Of a DNA stretch of 64,000 nt, positions 15,666-24,031 are shown piece after piece; the first letter of the stretch is position 1; each line of letters begins with the position of its first letter. The notes under the pieces are model-generated. The model had not been told where the DNA came from. It ran no database searches and worked only from the letters and a program-made list of their open reading frames with translations. Source of the stretch: DASZIT01 sp036268775 (GTDB lineage Bacteria; Actinomycetota; Acidimicrobiia; Acidimicrobiales; RAAP-2); contig DATATM010000005.1 of NCBI GenBank assembly GCA_036268775.1, forward strand, positions 73,567-137,566, read 5' to 3'. The translations under genes and the position numbers were made by a program.

Positions 15666-17155
15666 GGGGTGATCCGTTCTGTCGAGGGTTTGGCTTTGGA
15701 CCGGGCCGCCTTCTTGGCCGGAGCCCGTTTCTTCTTGGGGGCCGGGGCCGGCTCCGGCCGCCCATCCTGGCAGAGGCCGAGGCGCCGTCCGAGGTCGGAG
15801 CGGAGCCGTCCGTCGGGGTCGATCCGCCGGCGGACGGCCAGCCACTCGTCGAGCCTCGGGTACATCGCCGCGAAGCCCTCCGGTGACACCCGGGAGTCCT
15901 TGGCCAGGTAGACCCGTCCACCGGCGGCCAGCACCAACCGGTCCAACTCGTCGAGCAACGAGTCGAGGCCATGGAATCCGACCGGCAGGTCGAGGGCCAG
16001 GGTCCACCCGGCCATCGGGAACGAGAGGGGCCCGGGGTCGCCGGGCCCGAAGCGTTTGAGGACGGCCAGGAACGACGCCAGCTTGAGGGCGCTGAGCCGC
16101 TCGATGACCCGGCGGACGGTCTCGCCCTCCTTGTCGGCCACCACGAACTGGTACTGGACGAAGCCGCGGGGGCCGTAGAGGCGGTTCCAGGCCCCGACCC
16201 CGTCGAGCGGATGGAAGAACCCGGTCATGTGATGGGGCTTGGCCACCTGGTGCTTGGGTGCCTTGCGGAACCAGAACTCGTTGAAGGCGCCGACGGTCAA
16301 CGGGTTGAGCAGGCCGCTCGGGGGGGTGACCGGCACCGTCAACAGGGTCCGGGGATGGAAGGCCCGGGCCCGGTCGGGATCCCGTCGGAGCCGGTCCGGC
16401 AGCTCCTCCAGTCGGGCGTGGTCCCCCCGGGTCAGCACCGACCGCCCGAGCTTGCTCCCCGACGCCTGGCAGTCGATCCAGGCCACCGAGTACCGGTAGC
16501 CGTCGTCGCCGCTGACCATCTTGGCCATCACCTCTTCGAGGTCGGCGGCCCGCTCGGTGTCCACCAGCAGGTAGCTGGTCTCCACCGGGATCATCTGGAG
16601 GGTGGCGTCGGTGATCACCCCGGTGAGTCCCATGCCGCCGGCCGTCGCCCAGAAGAGGTCGGGATCGGAACGGGGGGAGACCTCGAGGGTACCGGTGGGG
16701 GTCACCAGGGTCATCCGGGTCACATGGGAGCAGAAGCTCCCGTCCCGGTGGTGGTTCTTGCCGTGGATGTCGGCGGCGATCGCCCCGCCGACGGTCACCA
16801 TCCGGGTGCCGGGGGTCACCGGCACGAACCAGCCCATCGGGACGAACCGCTCCATCAGGGTCTCGAGGCTGGCCCCCGCCCCCACCGTGACCAAGCCATG
16901 GGTGAGGTCGACCTGGTGGACGGCGTCGAGCCAGGTGGCGTCCACCACCAGGCCCCCCGCATTCTGGGCGGCGTCCCCGTAGCTGCGGCCGAGCCCCCGG
17001 GCGATCAGCCCCCGCTCCAGGGCGGGGTCGGAGGCGTCGGCGGTAAACGCCCGGGGGACGTCGTCGGGGTGGACGGCATGGACCACGTCGGCGGCGCTGG
17101 GGGCGGTGCGGCCCCAGCCGGTGAGCAACTCCCGACGGGTCCGGGGGCCGGCCAT
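15662..17155 (-). CDS. dprE1: decaprenylphosphoryl-beta-D-ribose 2-oxidase DprE1
   Basis: An FAD-dependent oxidase of 497 residues that oxidises decaprenyl-phospho-ribose at C2. FAD-binding signatures match mycobacterial DprE1 closely: RGLGRSYGDAAQNAGG near residue 53, PGTRMVTVGGAIAADIHGKN near 115, and the catalytic-site Lys in YLAKDSR near 419. The residue equivalent to M. tuberculosis Cys387, the covalent target of benzothiazinones, is alanine in GWTLALDLP (codon 15997-15995). A Lys/Ala-rich C-terminal extension (about residues 473-497) is additional to the mycobacterial protein. It overlaps ubiA by one base (TGATG) and dprE2 by four. Confidence 0.93.
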   Translation of the reverse strand: MAGPRTRRELLTGWGRTAPSAADVVHAVHPDDVPRAFTADASDPALERGLIARGLGRSYGDAAQNAGGLVVDATWLDAVHQVDLTHGLVTVGAGASLETLMERFVPMGWFVPVTPGTRMVTVGGAIAADIHGKNHHRDGSFCSHVTRMTLVTPTGTLEVSPRSDPDLFWATAGGMGLTGVITDATLQMIPVETSYLLVDTERAADLEEVMAKMVSGDDGYRYSVAWIDCQASGSKLGRSVLTRGDHARLEELPDRLRRDPDRARAFHPRTLLTVPVTPPSGLLNPLTVGAFNEFWFRKAPKHQVAKPHHMTGFFHPLDGVGAWNRLYGPRGFVQYQFVVADKEGETVRRVIERLSALKLASFLAVLKRFGPGDPGPLSFPMAGWTLALDLPVGFHGLDSLLDELDRLVLAAGGRVYLAKDSRVSPEGFAAMYPRLDEWLAVRRRIDPDGRLRSDLGRRLGLCQDGRPEPAPAPKKKRAPAKKAARSKAKPSTERITP

Positions 17156-18261
17156 CAGCCGTAGATCCCGATGGCGAACAGGGCGATCCAGACCAGACCG
17201 TAGATCTGCAGGCGGTGGTCGTGGATGGCCAGCTCCTCGGGGGCGGCCCCCTCCCCGGCGTCGAGCAGGCGCACCACGTGGAGAAGGCCGATCACGAACG
17301 GCACGATGGTCAGCTGGAACCACACCGGGTCGTGTCCGGGATGGACCTGGGACGCCCGTTCGAAGGCCCACAGGCAGTAGGCGGTCACCGACACCGCCGC
17401 CGACAGGGTGCGCACCGTCTGGAGGAACGACACGCTGTAGAGGCCGAGGGTCTGCCGGACCTCGGCCTGGTCGGTGAGGTGGTCGGAGAGCAGCCGCTTC
17501 TCCCCCGACCGCTTGCCGGTGACGATGAGCAGCGATCCGAAGGAGGCGACGATGAGGAACCAGTTGGAAAGGGGCACCCCGACCGCCACCCCGCCGGCCA
17601 CCGCCCGGAGCACGAACCCCGAGCTCACCGCGGCCAGGTCGAGGATGGGCTCGTTCTTCAGCCCCAGCGAGTAGACGACGTTGATCGCCCCGTAGGCGAC
17701 CATCACCACCGCCATGTGCCAGCCGGCCAGGAGGAGGCCGAGGGCGATGGAGACGGCCAGGAGGGCGGACCCGATCTCCAGCCCCATCGCCACCGGCACC
17801 ACCCCGGCGGCGATCGGCCGGTTGCGTTTCACCGGATGGGCCCGGTCGGCCTCGGCGTCGAAGGAGTCGTTGAGGAAGTAGGCCCCGCTGGCGGCCAGGC
17901 AGAAGATCCCGAAGGCCCCCAGGGTCCGCAGCAGGGCGTGGGGATGGAAGAGCACCCCGGCCACCGCCGGAGCCACGAAGACCAGGAGATTCTTCAGCCA
18001 TTGCCGGGGCCGGGCCACCCTGACCAGGCCGGTCAGCCGCGACGAGGACCGTGTCGAGGGTGCAGCGTATGGGTCGGGTGGATCCACGGCTTCGGCCGGC
18101 GTGGGCACGGCGTCCTCCGAATCGGGGGGTCGTACGAGGGCGTCAGGCGACGGTACCACGGCATTTCCGGCCCGAGCCGCCAATTCGGGCCGGGATCGCC
18201 CCGGTGCGGAGGCCGGTCGCGGCCTGGGACCCGAGGGCCGTTTGGCGCTGGATAGGGGCAC
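17155..18261 (-). CDS. ubiA: UbiA-family decaprenyl-phosphate phosphoribosyltransferase
   Basis: Transfers phosphoribose from PRPP to decaprenyl phosphate, the step before DprE1/DprE2. It is an integral membrane protein with about eight or nine helices. The prenyl-phosphate/Mg site NDSFDAEADRAHPVKRNRP lies near residues 131-149, and a second acidic loop is GKRSGEKRLL near 255. Residues 1-70 are Pro/Ser/Arg-rich and not part of the family core, which begins at VRVARPRQWLKN. The true start may be GTG 18087 (310 residues, near the normal 300). GTG 18261 is kept because a GATACT hexamer lies seven bases upstream, fitting a leaderless start. Confidence 0.9.
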   Translation of the reverse strand: MPLSSAKRPSGPRPRPASAPGRSRPELAARAGNAVVPSPDALVRPPDSEDAVPTPAEAVDPPDPYAAPSTRSSSRLTGLVRVARPRQWLKNLLVFVAPAVAGVLFHPHALLRTLGAFGIFCLAASGAYFLNDSFDAEADRAHPVKRNRPIAAGVVPVAMGLEIGSALLAVSIALGLLLAGWHMAVVMVAYGAINVVYSLGLKNEPILDLAAVSSGFVLRAVAGGVAVGVPLSNWFLIVASFGSLLIVTGKRSGEKRLLSDHLTDQAEVRQTLGLYSVSFLQTVRTLSAAVSVTAYCLWAFERASQVHPGHDPVWFQLTIVPFVIGLLHVVRLLDAGEGAAPEELAIHDHRLQIYGLVWIALFAIGIYG

Positions 18262-18267
18262 GTCGTT

Positions 18268-18273
18268 TAGTAT
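18268..18273 (+). promoter_or_regulatory. -10 of the B12-binding gene, overlapping a divergent -10
   Basis: TAGTAT ends eight bases before GTG 18282. The same bases read on the minus strand give GATACT (18274-18269), seven bases before the ubiA GTG at 18261. The 20-base gap therefore seems to hold two back-to-back overlapping -10 elements. Confidence 0.5.
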
Positions 18274-18281
18274 CGGCCTCC

Positions 18282-18689
18282 GTGAAACGACCCTATCGAG
18301 TGGTCGTGGCCAAACCCGGGCTGGACGGGCACGACCGCGGCGCCAAGGTGATCGCCCGGGCGTTGCGAGACGCCGGGTTCGAGGTCATCTACACCGGGCT
18401 CCACCAGACGCCGGAACAGGTGGTGCAGGCGGTCATCCAAGAAGATGCCGACGCGGTGGGGCTGTCCCTGCTGTCGGGGGCCCACCTCACCCTGATTCCC
18501 CGGGTGATGGAGAGCCTGAAGGAACAGGGCCGCGACGACGTGCTGGTCCTGGTGGGTGGCATCATTCCCGAAGCCGACATACCGGTGTTGAAGGCCCAGG
18601 GGGTCGCCGAGGTCTTCACCCCTGGAGCCCCGTTGCCGGCCATCGGCGCCTGGCTGGCCGACGCCCTGGATGCCCGAGAAGGTGGCTGA
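18282..18689 (+). CDS. stand-alone B12-binding domain, methylmalonyl-CoA mutase small/C-terminal type
   Basis: 135 residues starting at GTG 18282. It is a complete cobalamin-binding Rossmann domain: AKPGLDGHDRGAKVIARAL near residue 9 (the DxHxxG motif whose His ligates cobalt), GLSLLSGAH near 59 (SxL) and VGGIIP near 91 (GG motif). It matches the C-terminal domain of methylmalonyl-CoA mutase or the small subunit of split (R)-2-hydroxyisobutyryl/isobutyryl-CoA-type mutases. No TIM-barrel substrate subunit lies in the window, so its partner must be elsewhere. The position just before sucCD suggests the methylmalonyl-to-succinyl-CoA route. Confidence 0.88.
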   Translation: MKRPYRVVVAKPGLDGHDRGAKVIARALRDAGFEVIYTGLHQTPEQVVQAVIQEDADAVGLSLLSGAHLTLIPRVMESLKEQGRDDVLVLVGGIIPEADIPVLKAQGVAEVFTPGAPLPAIGAWLADALDAREGG

Positions 18690-18741
18690 CCCGACCCATC
18701 GCCGAACCCCGATGGAGGTTGGAGATTCCCCCTCGGGTCAG
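18686..18741. other. 9-bp inverted repeat after the B12-binding gene
   Basis: CTGACCCGA (18686-18694, over the stop codon) pairs with TCGGGTCAG (18733-18741), enclosing 38 bases. It could form a large stem before sucC. It lacks a T-run, so it may be an attenuator, a processing site or chance. Confidence 0.35.
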
Positions 18742-18796
18742 ACCCAGCAATGTCCGAGTTCAGAACCGTGAGTACCAACAGAGAGGAATAGATCCG

Positions 18797-19945
18797 GTGG
18801 ATCTCTTCGAATACCAGGGCAAGCAGTACTTCGCCCGATTCGGCATCCCGATTTCCAAAGGCGGGGTGGCCGATACCGTCGACGACGCGGTGGCCCAGGC
18901 CGACCAGGCCGGGTACCCGGTGGTGGTCAAGGCCCAGGTGAAAGTGGGCGGCCGGGGGAAGGCCGGTGGGGTAAAACTGGCCAACGACGCCGATGAGGTC
19001 CGGACCCATGCCGGGAACATCCTCGGCCTCGACATCAAGGGCCACGTGGTCAAGCGGCTCTGGATCGAGCACGCCTCCGACATCGAGCGCGAGTACTACG
19101 CCAGCTTCACCCTCGACCGGGCGGCCAAGAAGCACCTCGGCATGCTGTCGGCCGAAGGCGGGGTGGAGATCGAAGAGGTGGCGGTCACCAATCCCGACGC
19201 CATCGCGCTGTTGCACGTCGACCCGGTCGACGGCCTCAGCCTCGAGGCCGCCCAGGCGTGGGTGGACCGGGCCAACCTCGACGAGGTGGCCCGGGTCCAA
19301 GCCGCCGACCTGTTGGTGAAGCTGTATGCCTGTTACACGGAAGGCGACTGCGACCTGGCCGAGATCAACCCGCTGATCCTCACCCCGGAGGGCAAGGTCC
19401 ACGCCCTCGACGCCAAGGTCACCCTCGATGACAACGCCGCCTTCCGGCATCCGGAGTGGGAGGAGTTCGCCGGCAGCGATGTCGAGGACGAGCGGGAGGC
19501 CCGGGCCAAGGCCCGGGGACTCAACTACATCGGGCTGGACGGCTCGGTGGGGATCATCGCCAACGGCGCCGGCCTGGCCATGAGCACCCTCGACGTGGTC
19601 AACCAGTGCGGGGGCTCGGCGGCCAACTTCCTGGACATCGGCGGGGGAGCCAACGCCGACGTGATGGCCGCCGCCCTGGAGGTCATCAACTCCGACCCGG
19701 CGGTGCGGTCCATCTTCGTCAACATCTTCGGGGGCATCACCCGGGTGGACGAGGTGGCCAAGGGGGTGCTCGAAGCCCTGGACCGGGTGGAGATCAACTC
19801 GCCCATCGTGTTGCGGTTGGACGGCACCAACGCCGTCGCCGGCCGGGGGATCCTGGCCGACCATCTGTCGGACCGCCTGGTGGCGGAGCCGACCATGATC
19901 GAGGCCGCACGCCGTGCGGTCGCATTGGCTGGAGGCCAGTCGTGA
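18797..19945 (+). CDS. sucC: succinate-CoA ligase beta subunit (ADP-forming)
   Basis: The TCA-cycle enzyme interconverting succinyl-CoA and succinate with ADP/GDP phosphorylation. It has 382 residues from GTG 18797, with GAGAGG about ten bases upstream. The ATP-grasp domain begins MDLFEYQGKQYFARFGIP. Later come VVKAQVKVGGRGKAGGV near residue 40, CDLAEINPLILTPEGKV near 185 and the phosphohistidine-contact region GGITRVDEVAKGV near 311. The stop overlaps the sucD start (GTGA). Confidence 0.97.
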   Translation: MDLFEYQGKQYFARFGIPISKGGVADTVDDAVAQADQAGYPVVVKAQVKVGGRGKAGGVKLANDADEVRTHAGNILGLDIKGHVVKRLWIEHASDIEREYYASFTLDRAAKKHLGMLSAEGGVEIEEVAVTNPDAIALLHVDPVDGLSLEAAQAWVDRANLDEVARVQAADLLVKLYACYTEGDCDLAEINPLILTPEGKVHALDAKVTLDDNAAFRHPEWEEFAGSDVEDEREARAKARGLNYIGLDGSVGIIANGAGLAMSTLDVVNQCGGSAANFLDIGGGANADVMAAALEVINSDPAVRSIFVNIFGGITRVDEVAKGVLEALDRVEINSPIVLRLDGTNAVAGRGILADHLSDRLVAEPTMIEAARRAVALAGGQS

Positions 19946-20832
19946 GCATCTTCGTTGACGAGAACACCAAAGTCGTGGTCCAGGGCATCAGCCCGACCAG
20001 CCAGGGCCTGTACCACGGGCTTCGCAACCGGGCCTACGGCACCCAGGTGGTGGCCGGCACCAATCCGAAGCGGGGCGGCGAGGAGATCGAGGGCATCCCG
20101 GTCTTTGCCACCGTGGCCGAAGCGGTGGAGGCGACCGGGGCCAACGCCTCGTTCATCTCGGTGCCGCCGAAATTCGCCGCCGACGCCATCATCGAGGCGG
20201 CCGCCGCCGGCGTCCCCTTCGTGGTCTGCATCACCGAGGGCATCCCCGCCCAGGACGAGGCCCTAGCTTTCAACCGGCTGCTCCGGGAGTTCCCCGCCAC
20301 CCGGCTGCTCGGGCCCAACTGTCCGGGGATCATCTCCCCGGGGAAGTGCAACATCGGGATCACCTCCGGGGACATCGCCATGGCCGGCGGCCCGGTCGGG
20401 ATCGTCTCCCGCTCCGGCACCCTCACCTACCAGGCACTCCACGAGCTCTCCCAGCAAGGCGTCGGCCAGACAACCTGTGTGGGCATCGGCGGGGACCCGG
20501 TCCCCGGCACCAGCTTCATCGACTGCCTCCGGGCCTTCGAGGCCGATCGCGACACCCGGGCCATCATGATGATCGGGGAGATCGGCGGCTCGGCGGAAGA
20601 GGAGGCGGCCGAGTTCATCAGCACCTCGGTCTCCAAGCCGGTCGTCTCCTACGTCGCCGGGGTCACCGCCCCGCCGGGACGGAAGATGGGCCACGCCGGG
20701 GCCATCATCTCCGGCTCCAAGGGCACCGCCCAGGCCAAGATGGACGCCCTGGCCGCCGCCGGGGTGACGGTGGCCCTCAACCCGACCGAAGCCGGTGAGG
20801 CAATGGTCGACGTCGTGAAGAAGCTCGACTGA
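19942..20832 (+). CDS. sucD: succinate-CoA ligase alpha subunit
   Basis: 296 residues from GTG 19942, with GGAGG seven bases upstream. It binds CoA and carries the phosphorylated histidine. Family features are VVVQGISPTSQGLYH near residue 10, LGPNCPGIISPGKCNIGI near 123, SRSGTLTYQ, and the active-site helix GRKMGHAGAIISGSKGT with the phosphohistidine in GHAGA near residue 250. It forms one translation-coupled unit with sucC. Confidence 0.97.
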   Translation: MSIFVDENTKVVVQGISPTSQGLYHGLRNRAYGTQVVAGTNPKRGGEEIEGIPVFATVAEAVEATGANASFISVPPKFAADAIIEAAAAGVPFVVCITEGIPAQDEALAFNRLLREFPATRLLGPNCPGIISPGKCNIGITSGDIAMAGGPVGIVSRSGTLTYQALHELSQQGVGQTTCVGIGGDPVPGTSFIDCLRAFEADRDTRAIMMIGEIGGSAEEEAAEFISTSVSKPVVSYVAGVTAPPGRKMGHAGAIISGSKGTAQAKMDALAAAGVTVALNPTEAGEAMVDVVKKLD

Positions 20833-20882
20833 GCGCCGAGGTCCCCTCGGCGGAAGCCCACGCCGGCCTGCCCATCGCCGCG

Positions 20883-21530
20883 GTGATCTTCGACCTGGAC
20901 GGCCTCCTCATCGACTCGGAGCCGTTCTGGCGCCAGGCGGAGATCGAGGTGTTCGGCTCGGTGGGGCTCCAGCTGTCGGAGACGGACACCCGCCAGACCA
21001 TGGGCCTCCGGATCGATGACGCCATCCGCCATTGGTGGGATCGGCATCCCTGGCCGGGGATGACCCCGGTGGAGGTCGAGCGGGCGGTCACCCAGCGGGT
21101 GGCGGAGCTGATCACCGCGGAGGGCGAAGCGATGCCCGGCGCCCTGGAGGCCGTCGACCTCTGCGTCCGACTCGGTCTCCCGGTGGCGGTCTGCTCGGGG
21201 TCGTACGCGGTGGTCATCGTGGCCGCCCTCCGCCGGCTGGGGATCGAATCGGCGATCACCGTCTGGCACTCGGCGGAATGGGAGCCCCTGGGCAAGCCTC
21301 ATCCCGGCTCCTACCTGTCGACGGCGGCCAAGCTCGGGGTGGATCCGACCCTTTGCCTGGCGGTGGAGGACTCTTTCAACGGGGCCATCTCGGCCAAGGC
21401 CGCCCGGATGCGGGTGGTGGTCGTCCCCGAGAAGTCGGCGGCCGGGTCGGCCCGCTGGGGGTTCTGCGAGGCCGTCCTCGACTCCCTCCACGGCTTCGAC
21501 CAGGGGTTGCTTCGCTCGTTGGAGGACTGA
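20883..21530 (+). CDS. HAD-superfamily phosphatase, beta-phosphoglucomutase/YniC-like
   Basis: 215 residues from GTG 20883. HAD motifs are complete: motif I FDLDGLLIDSE with the two aspartates at the extreme N-terminus, motif II VAVCSGS, Lys in PLGKPHPGSY and motif IV VEDSFNGAISAKAA. The helical cap places it in subfamily IA with sugar-phosphate phosphatases such as YniC (2-deoxyglucose-6-phosphatase). The GTG leaves only three residues before the nucleophile. Upstream in frame there is only a CTG at 20829, overlapping the sucD stop, so the true start may be that non-canonical codon. Confidence 0.85.
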   Translation: MIFDLDGLLIDSEPFWRQAEIEVFGSVGLQLSETDTRQTMGLRIDDAIRHWWDRHPWPGMTPVEVERAVTQRVAELITAEGEAMPGALEAVDLCVRLGLPVAVCSGSYAVVIVAALRRLGIESAITVWHSAEWEPLGKPHPGSYLSTAAKLGVDPTLCLAVEDSFNGAISAKAARMRVVVVPEKSAAGSARWGFCEAVLDSLHGFDQGLLRSLED

Positions 21531-21842
21531 ACGGGGCGGTCGGACCGAGAATTCTCCGCCCCCGCGCTCAGGAAACCGGGCCGACCTGCCGATAGAGATA
21601 AGTGACACGGGGAACCCGGATGGTGGGACCGGGTCGAGGGGAAACAGCGACGCTTCCCGCTCCGGCATGGACCAGTCGGCCAACGACGCCCGATTCGGTC
21701 CACGTCGGGCGGGGGCGCCCACTCCTCACCGGTCTCGACCCTCCCCGCATCACCCCGCGGGGTCGGACGCGGTCCGCATCACCGCCGGGATGATCCGGCC
21801 GTCCGCCCTCGGACGACGGCCCGACGAATCCCTCCGACCGGT
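21531..21842. other. convergent intergenic region, probable terminators
   Basis: 312 bases between the HAD gene and the end of the Mce operon. No coding frame with credible composition is visible. A structured stretch at 21797-21821 can form GGCCGTC (21797-21803) with GACGGCC (21815-21821), or alternatively GTCCG (21801-21805) with CGGAC (21810-21814). It sits just past the last Mce-operon gene and is the best terminator candidate for it. Confidence 0.4.
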
Positions 21843-22679
21843 CTACGGCGCCGCGGTGCTGGAGGGGGTGGTGGCCGTCGGCGGCGCAGTGGTGGAAGGA
21901 GTCGAGGAAGACGTCGATCCAGTCCCGGAGGCGCCGCTGTTGTTGAGCACCGTCACGTTGGAGACCTTCCAGCCCGATCCCGTCATGGTGAGGTCGGTTT
22001 GGATCTGGAGCTCGTCGGCGGACGGGGAGGTCATCTTGTTGTTGATGTAGGTCTGGTCGACCACCGAGTAGACGCTGGCCTTGTTCCCGCTGATCGACTG
22101 CACGAACTGGCTGCGGATCTGGCCGCGGGAGGAGGCGAGGGCGGCTTCCAACTGGCTGCGGATGGTGGAGCCGAAGAACTGGTTCGACTGACTGGCGAAT
22201 GACCCGGTGGCGTACTGCTGGATCTTGTTGAAGTCGGCGTCGACGTTCTTGGCGTCGAAGTTGGTCAGGGCCAGGAGGAAGTCGTTGGTGACGCTGCGCA
22301 CCTGGGCCGCCTGGCTCTGCTGGCCGTTGAGCGACGCCCAGGCGTGGCCGAACACCGCGGTCCCGACAATCCCGAGGACCGCAATGCACACCAGCACCAC
22401 CTGTCCCTTCCCCCCGAGCGCCCGGGGAGGCCAGCGGCGGCGCCCCGACGCTGACGGCTTGGCCGCCCCGGCGACGGTCGGCTCGGGGGTGACCGTCTTC
22501 GTCCCGGTCCCGGGGGTCGAGGCTGGGACCTCCGCCTCCTCCTCGGTCTCCCTGCCATCCGCGGGATCCGGCTCCGGAGTGGTGTCCTCGGTGGCCGGTG
22601 TCGGGCTGGGCCGGACACTCCCGGTTTCGCGGTCGACCACCGACACCTTGTAGCGCTTCGATTCTGGCTGGTCGGTCAA
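21843..22679 (-). CDS. Mce-associated membrane protein
   Basis: 278 residues starting at TTG 22679, with AGGAG eight bases upstream and a TTGA overlap with the preceding MCE gene. An acidic Pro/Thr-rich cytoplasmic part (about 1-70) is followed by one transmembrane helix (VVLVCIAVLGIVGTAVFGHAW). A periplasmic domain of NTF2-like Mas type comes next (VTNDFLLALTNFDAKNVDADFNKIQQYATGSF) and then a Ser/Thr/Pro tail. Such proteins close mycobacterial mce operons and are thought to stabilise the Mce transporter. Confidence 0.85.
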   Translation of the reverse strand: MTDQPESKRYKVSVVDRETGSVRPSPTPATEDTTPEPDPADGRETEEEAEVPASTPGTGTKTVTPEPTVAGAAKPSASGRRRWPPRALGGKGQVVLVCIAVLGIVGTAVFGHAWASLNGQQSQAAQVRSVTNDFLLALTNFDAKNVDADFNKIQQYATGSFASQSNQFFGSTIRSQLEAALASSRGQIRSQFVQSISGNKASVYSVVDQTYINNKMTSPSADELQIQTDLTMTGSGWKVSNVTVLNNSGASGTGSTSSSTPSTTAPPTATTPSSTAAP

Positions 22680-24031
22680 TCCGTCGTCTCCTGTCGATGA
22701 CGCCGATTCCGGAGCCGCCGCCTGACCGGATTCCGCAACAATACTGCCGCACCCATCAGCGGCAGCACCGTCACCGGCGCCGGGGGGTAGGTCGTCGGGG
22801 CATTGACCGAATTGGAGGTGGCGGTGGTCAACGGGGCGCCGGCGATGGCCGACCCGCCCCCCCGGACCTGGGAATCCGCCGCCGAAGCGGTGTTGATGGC
22901 GACCGGCGCCGCCGGGGTGAACCCGGGCTGGGAGGCGGCCCCCACCCCATTGCCGAACTCGGTGGAGCATCCCGCTGCGGTGCTGATGGGGGGAACCGCC
23001 TTCGGGGTCGAATAGGTCTGGGCGGCGGGGGTGAGGACCGGCGGGAGGATGAGCCGGGTGCGCAGGTACTCGGCGTCATTGCGGGCCGGCTCACTGGCGG
23101 TCAGCTGCCGGGCCGGGCCATTGACCGCCAGCCCCTCGACGGCTCCGAAGAATTCCTGGTTGTTGGCCAGGTCGGTGGCCAGGTTGTTGAGGTTGGCCGG
23201 TTGCGACAGGTTGGTGGTGGCGGCCCCGAGGTCGTGGACCAGGCAGGCCAGGTTGGGCCGCTCGGCCACCACCAGCTGGTTGAGCAGTTGGCTGGAGCCG
23301 GCCCCGGTGTCGAGCAGGCTCAAGAAGTTGGACTGCTGGGCGGTCAGGACATTGAGGAGGGCGGCGGTGTTGGCCAGGGCCGAGGTCAGCTGGGGCGACG
23401 AGGCGGTGACGGTGTCGAGGACGGGCGGGGCGCTGGCCAGCAGGGATTTGAACGCCTGTTGAAAGGCCAGGAACTCCTGGGCGAACTGGGTCCCCGAGGT
23501 GATGATGGTGTGGATGTTGGCGGCGTTCCCGTTGAGGGCGACGGCCGTCTCGTGGAGCAGGGCGTTGAGATTGTCGACGGGGATGGCGGCCAGAAACTGG
23601 GTGGCGGTGGCGATGACCTGGCCGATGTCGGCTGGGGCGCCGCCGGGGGCGACGGGGATGCGGGCCCCCGCCTGCAGCGGCGGGGCGGTGCCGCCGTGTT
23701 GCGGCACCAGGTCGATCTGCTGCTCCCCCAGGGTGTTGGCGATCTCGATCTCCACCGCCACGTCACCGGGCACCTTCACCCCGTGGTCGATGGCCATGTT
23801 CACCTTGGCGCCGGCCGGCGTCAACGACACCGAGCGCACCGTCCCGACCTGGACGCCGTTGAGGGTCACCGAGAAGTTCGAGTAGATCCCATAGGCGTTG
23901 GGGAGGACGGAGGTGACCGGGGTGGTCGACTGGAACGGGTTGCCGAGCAGGTTGATCAGACCGAACACGATCAGCACCGCGGCGATGGCGAAGAAGACGA
24001 TGAGGTTGGTGATGATCCGGCGGGTGATCAC
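22676..24031 (-). CDS. mceF: MCE-family protein, sixth in operon (MceF position)
   Basis: 451 residues from GTG 24031, overlapping the lipoprotein gene as GTGA. It has an N-terminal transmembrane anchor (LIVFFAIAAVLIVFGLINLL), then the MCE domain (about 38-115: FSVTLNGVQVGTVRSVSL, GEQQIDLVPQ), a long helical stretch with Asn/Gln/Thr heptads and a low-complexity region. A second hydrophobic segment close to the end (PAPVTVLPLMGAAVLL) is followed by a very basic tail (RRRLRNRRHRQ). MCE helices assemble into a hexameric periplasmic tunnel for lipid import. Confidence 0.9.
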   Translation of the reverse strand: MITRRIITNLIVFFAIAAVLIVFGLINLLGNPFQSTTPVTSVLPNAYGIYSNFSVTLNGVQVGTVRSVSLTPAGAKVNMAIDHGVKVPGDVAVEIEIANTLGEQQIDLVPQHGGTAPPLQAGARIPVAPGGAPADIGQVIATATQFLAAIPVDNLNALLHETAVALNGNAANIHTIITSGTQFAQEFLAFQQAFKSLLASAPPVLDTVTASSPQLTSALANTAALLNVLTAQQSNFLSLLDTGAGSSQLLNQLVVAERPNLACLVHDLGAATTNLSQPANLNNLATDLANNQEFFGAVEGLAVNGPARQLTASEPARNDAEYLRTRLILPPVLTPAAQTYSTPKAVPPISTAAGCSTEFGNGVGAASQPGFTPAAPVAINTASAADSQVRGGGSAIAGAPLTTATSNSVNAPTTYPPAPVTVLPLMGAAVLLRNPVRRRLRNRRHRQETTD

